Assembly: GCA_035628505.1 (NCBI GenBank)
Contig: DASPJR010000189.1
Coordinates: forward strand, 1-30,024
Origin: DASPJR01 sp035628505
GTDB taxonomy: Bacteria > Planctomycetota > SZUA-567 > H5-PLA8
Direction: 5' to 3'
DNA: 30,024 nt
The translations under genes and the position numbers were made by a program. The notes under the pieces are model-generated. The model did no database searches, had not been told where the DNA came from, and saw only the letters and a program-made list of their open reading frames with translations. This document shows positions 23,176 through 30,024 of this stretch, piece after piece (within the stretch, counting starts at the first letter, position 1; every line of letters begins with the position of its first letter).

Positions 23176-24115
23176 TTACTCCGTCGGCACCCAGATCTTC
23201 GGGTCGGGATCGAACTCCGTCATCGCATCGACAATCGACTGGGTGTCGCGGCCCAGATCGGCTTGATAGATCGTGCCGTGGTGGCTGATGATGAACGTGT
23301 CGCGCCCGGTGCCATCGTATAACGCAGGATACGCGACGAGCGCGTACCCTTGCGTCATGCGGCCCTCCGCGATGTACGATTTCGCTCCGCCGTTTGCGTG
23401 CTTCGACTGCGCGGTGAGAATTCTAAAAAGATAGCCGGCTTTAGGCTGTGGATTGCTTTGCGTATCCTCGGCCGCAGCGAAGCTCCGGTCGACAAGCGCC
23501 AGATCGAAAGCGCCTGACGTTTTTTCAATCAAACTGTCCTTACCGGAGAATCGCTGGGCGTACTCGAGCACGCCGTCGCCGTTGTAGTCGGTGCGATGGT
23601 AGATTTCTTGCGCCTCCACATACATTTTGCATGCGGCGGCGGCGGGATGCTGATGGCATGGACCGCTGCTTCGCAGAATCTCGGGCAGAACAGTTGCGCC
23701 CGATAAGATGCTGACGATCCACACAACGAATACATGCCCGGCGACACTGTCGGCTTCTGGAATAATGCCCTGTCGTTTGGCGCGCCTCCAACTGATCCAC
23801 GTTCCAAAAGCTGTGTAAACAATAACGTGCGGAATGAGGACCATTACGCTCGGATAATCTCGGAGAAACATCAAGAAACAACCAACTCATCAGGATAGCG
23901 GCGATCAGTTGCGGTGTGCGGCGCTGGACATCTGCGTAAAGACGGAAAATCAGAATAGCGCCAACCCACGTGGAAATGATCGCAAGGCTGATGCTCAGCC
24001 TGGGCGCGCGCGGGGCCAGCGCGACAAAAATCTGCATACCCAAAAACGTCAGCCCAAGCGTGCAGAGCAGATCTTTGATCGAATATTGGAATGCGGGAGT
24101 GACAGTCTTTGACAT
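23176..24115 (-). pseudogene. Membrane protein with DUF2950-like C-terminal domain, split by a frameshift
   Basis: Two overlapping frames look like parts of one gene. From ATG 24115 about 80 residues are sensible: MSKTVTPAFQYSIKDLLCTL, a TM at about 15-34, a second TM (SISLAIISTWVGAILIFRLY) and the start of a third (AAILMSWLFL). After that this frame turns into Arg/Ser-rich shadow sequence. The other frame, open from TTG 23874, continues with VMVLIPHVIVYTAFGTWISW, another TM (VFVVWIVSILSGATVL), and an exported domain resembling DUF2950: YHRTDYNGDGVLEYAQRF, PKAGYLFRILTAQ, and GRMTQGYALVAYPALYDGTG. The junction falls near 23862-23890 (TTGGTTGTTTCTTGATG). Alternatives are a sequencing error or two coupled genes, the second being a 232-residue protein at 23176-23874. 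Function unknown. Confidence 0.7.
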
Positions 24116-24120
24116 ACGCC

Positions 24121-24722
24121 CGGCTCAGGCGCAAAGGCGAAGCCAAATCGAGTGAACCGCCAAGGCACCAAGACGCCAAGAACGAATTTTTGAACCACGG
24201 AGAAACGAAGGACGTGAAGTTTTTGGAGTGATTGGTCCATCCGGCTTCAGCCGGATTTCAGCCGTTGCTTGCCACCACCTTCAGGTGGTGGTTTCAGGCT
24301 CTAAATTTGATTTTGAATAGCCGGCTTTAGCCGGCTTGGCCGTATGCCTTCAAGGGCTTCAGCCTTGCGGGATTAACTGAAATGTCACTTCGAGGGCTGA
24401 AGCCCTTAATCCTTCGAGCAAGCCGGCTGAAGCCCGGCTGACGAAAGAAAAATTCGACCTGTGCCCACCACCTGAAGGTGGTGGCAAGCAACAGCGTCAA
24501 AGCCTGCTGAAGCAGGCTACCGTCGTGCCGAAGGAGGCTACCGTCGTGTCCGCCGAGTGGGTACGGTTCTCATTATATCTCTTCTTGGTGCCTTGGCGCC
24601 TTGGCGGTTCAGAACTGCGCGAGCTAAAGCTCGCGCCACATAAAAATGTGCCTTACGGCGCCCTCAGCGGTTTAGCCTAAAAGGGCTGTTCTTCGTGTCC
24701 TTCGTGAGCTTCGTGGTTTAAA
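24121..24722. repeat. Nested inverted-repeat island of palindromes and ~9-bp repeat arms
   Basis: The 658-bp gap between the minus-strand membrane gene and the plus-strand BatA gene has no coding potential and is packed with symmetric elements. Outer arms are CCGCCAAGGCACCAAG (24154-24182) against its inverse (24584-24610), and ACCACGGAGAAACGAAGG (24191-24220) against GTCCTTCGTGAGCTTCGTGG (24689-24716). A 28-bp exact inverted pair, 24264-24291 and 24465-24492, includes CCACCACCT-TC-AGGTGGTGG. Further palindromes: 24239-24256, 24319-24336, 24352-24366, 24393-24406, 24421-24439, 24501-24518 and 24617-24636. All left of about 24380 have TC or TT centres; all to the right have GA or AA. GGCTACCGTCGTG occurs twice directly (24515, 24536). 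Confidence 0.9.
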
Positions 24723-24773
24723 CAAGTCGTTGCTGTTGACATTCACTCACGCAACGCTGACAACTAGGCCAAC

Positions 24774-27074
24774 ATGGAATTCTGGCACGCTGCCTTTCTC
24801 GCCGGTACCGCCACTTTCACCATCCCCGTGGTGATTCATCTGATCTTCCGAATGCGCAAGCGCCGCGTCGTGTTCTCGTCGCTGCGCTTTCTGCAGCAGT
24901 CGGTCTTGAAAGAATCCAAGCGGCTGAAACTGCGCGAGCTCATCCTGCTGCTGCTGCGCTGCCTGGCCTGCATTCTTATTGCACTGGCGTTCGCACGTCC
25001 CTTCCGCCCCGATTCGGCTCTCGCGCTTGGCAGCGGGCGGCCTCAGGAAGATGCAGTGATCGTGCTCGACGATTCGCCCAGCCTGATGGCGCAGGAAGAT
25101 GCGGCCATCCGCTTTCCGCAGCTGCTTGAAAAAGCGCGCAAGCAGGTCGGCACCTACCGCGCAGGCGACCGCGTCGGACTGGTGCTCGCCAGCGATCCGG
25201 CGCGAGCAGAAATCGAACTGAGCGGAAACTTCGGTGCAGTCGCTGCGGCACTGCAGCGCGAGAAAACATCGGCCCGCCGAGGTGATCTGGCGCAGGCGCT
25301 GAATACGGCGCTTGATCTCCTGGGCGGCTCGACACAGTTCGTGCGCAAGATTTATGTCTTCAGCGATCTGCAGTCCAACCAGGTCGATCGCGGCGCGTGG
25401 GCGGAGATCGCGCAGAAAGCAGCGGCGGCCGGGCGCGGCATCGCCGTGCAGATTGAAACTCCGTCCGGATCGCAGCCGAAACGCTTGCCGAACCTAAGCA
25501 TCACCGACGTGCGACCCAAGAGCGACGTGTGGATTGAAGGCCGGCCCGTTCCATTTGCCATTCGCGTGGCCAATCACGGCGACAGCGAACAGCCCAGCGT
25601 GCAAGTAAAGCTGAACGTGGACGGCAAAACGATCGCCACGCGCAATGTCGGTCTCGGTCCGCGCTCGAGTACCGAAATTGAACTCTCCGCGCCGCTGCCG
25701 CGTGCGGGTGAAGTCGCGGGCGATGTCGAAATCGCCGGACGCGACGCGTTTCCAGAGGACGACAAGCGCCTGTTTGCTCTGCGCCTGCGCGATAGTTTGA
25801 AAGTGCTCGTGGTCGAGGAACGGCTCGGCGACAAGGACAGCTTCCTCGATGAAGGCTACTACATTCGCATGGCGCTCGACCCGAAGGCGCGCGGGGGAGA
25901 GCAGCCCACATCGGGCGGCGGGCTGCAGAACTATATTCAGGTACAGGCAGTCGAAGTCTCGAAAGTTACCGCCGAGATGTACCGCGGCGCGGACTTGATC
26001 GTGCTCGCGGGAATCCAGGCGCTTAACCCAGGTGAACTGACGTTGCTCGAAGAGGCTGTACGTGATGGCCACAATCTCATCCTCTTTACGGGCCGCTCGG
26101 ACGGGCGCTTATCGGAAGCGTTCTACAACGGACCGTTCTGGAAGAATGGCAAGGGCCTGCTGCCCGCACGGCCGGGGCCTCTTTATGAAGGCAACCGCGC
26201 CGAGGGCAAATACCATCAGCTCGGCGAATTCAAAGCCGATCACATTCTATTTAAGCCTTTCGCCGGACCGAACGAACCGAATCTGCGCCTGCCACGTTAC
26301 GTGAAGCATTTCCAGGCATCGCCTGTGGATCTGAAGATCGGCTCCGACATCGCGCCGCAGACCCCGCCGGCGAACGGTGGCGGTTCCAACGAAAAACCGG
26401 ACAAGGCCGAGAAGGAAAAAGAGAAAGACAAAGCCGACGACAAGCTGCCCCTGCGCCCGCCGGGTGAAGTGCTGGCCACGTTCGGCGACGGCACGCCGTT
26501 CGTCATGGAACGCCCGTATAGCAAAGGCAACGTGCTGATGTTCACGTTCGTGCCGCGCCCGGAAGCGACCGATCTGCCCAAGCGCAAAGCCTTCGTGCCG
26601 CTGCTGCATCAGGCGGTCAGACATTTTGCCGGCGTGAGCACCACCTCGCGGCGCAACCTGATCGTGGGCGACAATTTCGATTTTGCCGACGCGGGAGCCA
26701 CTCCCGAAGCGCAGATCGCCCTGGAAAAACCAGGTGTGGCGAAAGAAGTGCTGAACCTGACGGGCAAGGACCACCCCGTGGCTGAGGCTGCCGGGCTGTA
26801 CACGGCGGCGTTTCAGAAGGGAAATATTCGGGAGAGGAGCCTGTGGGCGGTCAACCTGGACCCGCGAGAAAGTGATTTAAATTCTGAAGATTTAGCTTCA
26901 ATCCGGAATGTCTTTGCGTCTAATAGTTTGGATGCAAAGGCGGGCTCAGCCGCCAGCGGCATCCGGCAGTGGGACGACGAACAGAAGTCGCAGGCGCCGG
27001 ACTGGCGGTATTTCCTGGTCGCAGCGCTGGCGATCCTGCTGCTCGAGGTGTGGCTGAGAGATTTCTGGGCGTAA
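24774..27074 (+). CDS. BatA-domain/VWA membrane protein
   Basis: The 766-residue protein opens with the BatA N-terminal domain: TM1 (about 7-25), then RMRKRRVVFSSLRFLQQ and TM2 (about 56-74, LILLLLRCLACILIALAFA). A von Willebrand A-like domain follows with MIDAS motif DxSxS at D99-S101-S103 (VIVLDDSPSLM) and IYVFSDLQSNQVD. A CARDB-like beta domain (about 240-335), a glutamine-amidotransferase-like region (about 340-460) and a charged low-complexity stretch (EKPDKAEKEKEKDKADDK) come next, and a last TM (about 740-760) ends in WLRDFWA. Such proteins in Planctomycetes, Verrucomicrobia and Acidobacteria usually sit with MoxR ATPase and DUF58 genes, which are not in this window. The DUF4175-like gene follows after a repeat element. 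The role is probably a membrane assembly or envelope complex. Confidence 0.88.
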   Translation: MEFWHAAFLAGTATFTIPVVIHLIFRMRKRRVVFSSLRFLQQSVLKESKRLKLRELILLLLRCLACILIALAFARPFRPDSALALGSGRPQEDAVIVLDDSPSLMAQEDAAIRFPQLLEKARKQVGTYRAGDRVGLVLASDPARAEIELSGNFGAVAAALQREKTSARRGDLAQALNTALDLLGGSTQFVRKIYVFSDLQSNQVDRGAWAEIAQKAAAAGRGIAVQIETPSGSQPKRLPNLSITDVRPKSDVWIEGRPVPFAIRVANHGDSEQPSVQVKLNVDGKTIATRNVGLGPRSSTEIELSAPLPRAGEVAGDVEIAGRDAFPEDDKRLFALRLRDSLKVLVVEERLGDKDSFLDEGYYIRMALDPKARGGEQPTSGGGLQNYIQVQAVEVSKVTAEMYRGADLIVLAGIQALNPGELTLLEEAVRDGHNLILFTGRSDGRLSEAFYNGPFWKNGKGLLPARPGPLYEGNRAEGKYHQLGEFKADHILFKPFAGPNEPNLRLPRYVKHFQASPVDLKIGSDIAPQTPPANGGGSNEKPDKAEKEKEKDKADDKLPLRPPGEVLATFGDGTPFVMERPYSKGNVLMFTFVPRPEATDLPKRKAFVPLLHQAVRHFAGVSTTSRRNLIVGDNFDFADAGATPEAQIALEKPGVAKEVLNLTGKDHPVAEAAGLYTAAFQKGNIRERSLWAVNLDPRESDLNSEDLASIRNVFASNSLDAKAGSAASGIRQWDDEQKSQAPDWRYFLVAALAILLLEVWLRDFWA

Positions 27075-27082
27075 ACGGATTT

Positions 27083-27231
27083 TTCACCACAGAGATCACA
27101 GAGAACACGGAGGAGGGGTAGGGAAACTGAACAGATTTAGCGCCGCTCCGTCTGAAGATTCGGAGTGATCGCTTAAAGGAAAATCCCATCCCAATCCGTT
27201 CTCTGTGCTCTCTTGTGATCTCTGTGGTGAA
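27083..27231. repeat. Inverted-pair element with ACACAGAGA arms between two linked genes
   Basis: Left arm TTCACCACAGAGATCACAGAG onwards (27083-27115) is repeated inverted at 27196-27231, giving a 149-bp element. The arms are built from 8-9-bp units like those at 4716-4880 but end in TTCACC rather than GAACACGACTTC. The element fills nearly all of the 182-bp gap between the BatA gene and its downstream partner. The partner's ribosome binding site lies 11 bp after it. Confidence 0.85.
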
Positions 27232-27256
27232 CAAAGGCTTTTGAGAGGGAAGCGCA

Positions 27257-30024
27257 ATGCCTACGGACACCGCTCCGCAACTTGAACCCGCCGCCGCGCA
27301 GGCCTGGACGCAGCTTGAATCGCGCGTCGAAGGCGTGAAGGCGAAGAACCGCTTCAAGTTCCTCGGCACCGGACTGTGCTTTGGTCTCTCCGTTTTCGTG
27401 GCTGCGTTTCTCGGCTTCAGCGCGGCCGATATTCTCTTCAAGCTTTCCGTCGGCACGCGTGTGTTTGCGCTCTTCTCGACGATCATCGGTGTTGTCGGCG
27501 TGTTCTACTGGTGTGTGATCCGCCCGTGGACAAAGCTGGGCGGCTCGCTGCATGTCGCGCGCGGCGTGGAAAGCGCTTTCCCGCAACTTGAAGAACAGCT
27601 CTCGACGGCACTCGAGTACGGCCAGAATCCCGACCTGAGTGTCAAAACGTCCAGCCCGCAGCTGGTTGGCGCGCTGATGAAGCAGGCGGCTGAAAAATCG
27701 GAGCCGCTCGACTTCGGTCGCACGATTCGCTGGAAGCCCTTCGTCATCGCGGCGCTGATTGCCTTCGTGCTCGCGGCCGGTTTTGCCGGATACGCCGCGA
27801 AGAACCGGCGCCTGTTCGCGATTACCTTCGCGCGCTTCCTCAAGCCGACCGCTGCTATCGCTGCGCCGACGCTGACTGAAATCAAATCCGTAAAACCTGG
27901 CAACGATGAAGTGCCAGTCGAGAATAGCGTGCCGGTTTCAGTGGCACTCGACGGCAGCCTGCCGGAGACGGCGACGCTCTCGGTCTTCATCGGCGACGAA
28001 AAAGACGGGCGCTGGGAAGACCGCGTGATGGACCGCGACCCGGCCGACGGGCAGTATAAGGCCACGCTGCGCCGGTTGCTCGACACAACGCGCTACAAGA
28101 TCAAAGCCGGCGACACGGAATCGCCCGAGTTCAAAATCGACGTCTACAAGCTGCCGGAGATCACCGACTTTTCCCTGCGCGTCGAACATCCCGCGTACAC
28201 CGGCAAGGGCACGGAAACGCTGGCCCCGGGAATTGGCGATGTGCGCGCGCTGAAGGGCACGATCGTCCATGTCGACCTGAAGGCGAACACTGACCTGAGC
28301 GCCGCGAAAGCGACATACAAATCGGGCAGTTCTGAAGTGCCTGCCACCATCGATCCGGCCGACAAGCGCAAAGCGACGCTCTCCTTTAAGGTGGAGAAGG
28401 ACGACGAATATCAGCTTCACGTTGCCAACGCGAAGAACAAGACCGGCACCGGCAGCGTTTATATGATCAAAGCGCTCAAGGACCGAGCGCCGCGCGTGAC
28501 CATCAAGCGCCCTGAGAAGGATCTCATGGTTCACCGCTCGCAGACGGTCAACGTCGAGATCACCGCGGACGATGACATCGGCGTCGGGGAGATCGGCATC
28601 TTCCACAGCCTGGGCCTTGACGAGACGAAAGTGCTCGTGCGGCGTCTGGATCCCGCGAGCATCCGCGCGGAAGGCAAGCTGGTCTGGGAGCTGGGCAACA
28701 TGGGCCTGAAGGGCGGGGAGGTCATCACCTACTTCGCCTACGCTATGGACAACGACACCATTACCGGCCCGAAGCTGATCAAGAGCGACATTCATTTTCT
28801 CACTGTTTACGACGAAGAGGAATACGACAGTCCGCAGAGCCCCAAGAAGGATCCAGGCCAGGGTACGCCGCCCGCGGTCAAGCAATTGGACAAGCTCATC
28901 GACGTTCAGAAGAAGCTTCTCAAGGAAACGTTCGCGCAGGCTCAGACACGCGACGCCAGCAAGCCCGCACCGCTGAGCGAAGCTGAGAAAGCCGCGGCCG
29001 CGCGCACCGCCGAAGCGCAGAAGAAGCTCAAGGGCCAGGTCGCCGATCTGCTCGAGAAGGTGCGGCAGGAGATGGAAGCGGCCGAAGCGGCGCCGCCTCC
29101 GGGCGAGGGCCAGGATCCGAACGGTCCGCGTCCGCAGCAGCCGGGCTTAAGCGAAAAAGAACTCAAGCATATGGAGCAGGCCGGCGAGAAGATGGGCGTA
29201 GCCGAAGCGCAGCTGAAAGTTCCCGACACGAACATGGCCATCCGGCCTGAAACGGAAGCACTGCGGCACCTGAGCGAGACGCGGCGGCTGCTGCTGTCTG
29301 AAAAAGACGGCGATCCGCGCTTCAAGATGGCCATGGACAAGCAGTCGAAGAAGAAAAAGCAGCAGGAGCAGAACCAGCAGCAGCAGGACCAGGAACAGGC
29401 CAAGCAGGAACTGGCCGAGATGCCAAAGATGATGGACCGCGAAAAGCAGATCGAGCGCGAGCTCGAGGAGCTGAACGCGCGCAAGAAAAAGAACCCGCCG
29501 CCTCCGCCGGGCACTCCGATGACGGAGGAGCAGAAGAAAGAACAGGAAGAGCAGCGCAAACTTCAGCGCGAGCTCCAGCAGGAGCTCGAGAAGCTGGCGA
29601 AGGAATCCGAAGAGCGCGCGCGCAAGCTGGACCAGCTCGCCCAGCGCAATCAGGACATGCAGCAGTCGGCAGACAAGATGCAGCAGGCCGCCGATAAGCT
29701 CCAGAAGGCCGCCGAAGAAGCCAAGAAGCAGGCCGAGAAGAACACGCGCGAAGCCCAGGAGAAAACAAAGGAAGCGCAGAACGACACCAAGGACGCTCAG
29801 CGCAGCCTGCGTAACGCCATGGAAAAGCAGCTCCGCCAGGAGCTGGCCAACATGGCCAAGGACGCGCAGGAGCTCGCACAGCGCCAGCAGTCGCTCGCCG
29901 AACAGGCGCAGCAGATGCAGCAGCAGCAGAATCAGCAGGGCCAGCAGCCTCAGCAGCAGCAGGGCCAGAAACCTGAACAGGGCCAGCAGCAGCAGGGACA
30001 GCCACAACAAGGACAACCGCAGCA
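27257..30024 (+). CDS. DUF4175-like membrane/coiled-coil protein (C-terminus beyond window)
   Basis: The frame starts at ATG 27257 with GAGAGGGA upstream and is open to the right edge, giving 922 codons. Two membrane segments lie at about 36-55 and 67-87 (VFALFSTIIGVVGVFYWCVI) and a third near 160-178 (FVIAALIAFVLAAGFAGYA). Beta-rich Ig-like domains follow (about 195-500: LTEIKSVKPGNDEVPVENSV, RAPRVTIKRPEKD, ITADDDIGVGEIG). From about 535 to the end it is helical and charged: a long coiled coil (QRKLQRELQQELEKLAKESE) ending in a Gln/Gly/Pro-rich tail. DUF4175-like proteins have this order and sit beside BatA/VWA genes. It probably forms an envelope-spanning scaffold with the BatA protein. Minus-strand Leu-rich frames opposite it are artefacts of the repetitive codons. 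Confidence 0.85.
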   Translation, partial: MPTDTAPQLEPAAAQAWTQLESRVEGVKAKNRFKFLGTGLCFGLSVFVAAFLGFSAADILFKLSVGTRVFALFSTIIGVVGVFYWCVIRPWTKLGGSLHVARGVESAFPQLEEQLSTALEYGQNPDLSVKTSSPQLVGALMKQAAEKSEPLDFGRTIRWKPFVIAALIAFVLAAGFAGYAAKNRRLFAITFARFLKPTAAIAAPTLTEIKSVKPGNDEVPVENSVPVSVALDGSLPETATLSVFIGDEKDGRWEDRVMDRDPADGQYKATLRRLLDTTRYKIKAGDTESPEFKIDVYKLPEITDFSLRVEHPAYTGKGTETLAPGIGDVRALKGTIVHVDLKANTDLSAAKATYKSGSSEVPATIDPADKRKATLSFKVEKDDEYQLHVANAKNKTGTGSVYMIKALKDRAPRVTIKRPEKDLMVHRSQTVNVEITADDDIGVGEIGIFHSLGLDETKVLVRRLDPASIRAEGKLVWELGNMGLKGGEVITYFAYAMDNDTITGPKLIKSDIHFLTVYDEEEYDSPQSPKKDPGQGTPPAVKQLDKLIDVQKKLLKETFAQAQTRDASKPAPLSEAEKAAAARTAEAQKKLKGQVADLLEKVRQEMEAAEAAPPPGEGQDPNGPRPQQPGLSEKELKHMEQAGEKMGVAEAQLKVPDTNMAIRPETEALRHLSETRRLLLSEKDGDPRFKMAMDKQSKKKKQQEQNQQQQDQEQAKQELAEMPKMMDREKQIERELEELNARKKKNPPPPPGTPMTEEQKKEQEEQRKLQRELQQELEKLAKESEERARKLDQLAQRNQDMQQSADKMQQAADKLQKAAEEAKKQAEKNTREAQEKTKEAQNDTKDAQRSLRNAMEKQLRQELANMAKDAQELAQRQQSLAEQAQQMQQQQNQQGQQPQQQQGQKPEQGQQQQGQPQQGQPQ

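Noticed and set aside
24121..24722. CRISPR array as an explanation for the repeat island
   Set aside because: Repeats are palindromes of varied sequence, not identical units with regular spacers, and no cas gene is present.
24782..24797. TGGCAC match resembling a sigma-54 -24 element near the BatA start
   Set aside because: It lies inside the coding region and the -12 half (TTGC) is missing at the right spacing.
29147..30016. Leu-rich minus-strand frame that looks like a membrane protein
   Set aside because: It is the reverse complement of CAG/GAG/AAG-rich coiled-coil codons of the DUF4175-like gene, which creates Leu-rich artefacts.

Overview
The window is about 30 kb of GC-rich chromosomal DNA from a diderm (Gram-negative-type) bacterium. 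The clues are a tripartite efflux adaptor, RpoN, a LexA whose winged-helix segment (SxITVFEHLEALEKK) resembles versions I associate with Planctomycetes and their relatives, a BatA-domain/DUF4175-like pair, a DUF6807 (PmoA-type) protein, a DUF2950-like protein, and intergenic gaps filled with small inverted-repeat elements. Acidobacteriota or the PVC group (Planctomycetes/Verrucomicrobia) fit best. I cannot name a genus. No phage genes, transposase, CRISPR array, tRNA or rRNA were seen.

Layout. (1) Positions 1-3234, minus strand: a MacAB/DevBCA-type export operon (HlyD-family adaptor, LolD-like ATPase, and an FtsX-like permease running off the left edge), preceded by a small exported Cys-rich protein. 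(2) Positions 3302-12444: a carbohydrate uptake and catabolism locus. A membrane-anchored family-1 solute-binding protein is divergent from a plus-strand series: DeoR-type repressor, a fusion of a sugar-phosphate isomerase/epimerase with a Cgl0159-like aldolase, transketolase N half, transketolase C half, two MalF/MalG-type permeases and a GNAT acetyltransferase. No sugar kinase and no importer ATPase are present, so the importer probably borrows a shared ATPase. (3) Positions 12420-13715, minus: an orphan soluble histidine kinase with an RsbRD-like N-terminal domain, tail to tail with the GNAT gene. (4) Positions 13929-19144, minus: an information-processing block in the order SRP RNA, dnaX, ebfC, recR, rpoN, ending in a good intrinsic terminator. 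SRP RNA-dnaX-ebfC-recR is the arrangement known from Bacillus. (5) Positions 19242-24115: a DUF6807 protein (minus), XerC/D recombinase (plus), LexA (minus) with a candidate self-operator, and a frameshifted membrane/DUF2950-like gene (minus). (6) Positions 24774-30024, plus: a BatA/VWA membrane protein and a large coiled-coil DUF4175-like protein cut by the right edge.

The non-coding DNA is the most striking part. Most gaps over 100 bp hold palindromic or inverted-pair elements of at least five types: arms built from roughly 9-bp repeats (ACACAGAGR, ACACGAAGR, CCAAGGCRC), 2-nt-centred palindromes of the form ..CT-YY-AG.., a 168-bp tandem repeat with GGGCGTCTCGCCC hairpins, GAGAGGG/CCGGGTGAGGG pairs, and AATTCGAAATCC arms. 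The 24121-24722 island combines several of them in one nested, polarity-ordered inverted repeat. The best candidates for something undescribed are that island and the fusion-enzyme/split-transketolase catabolic locus.
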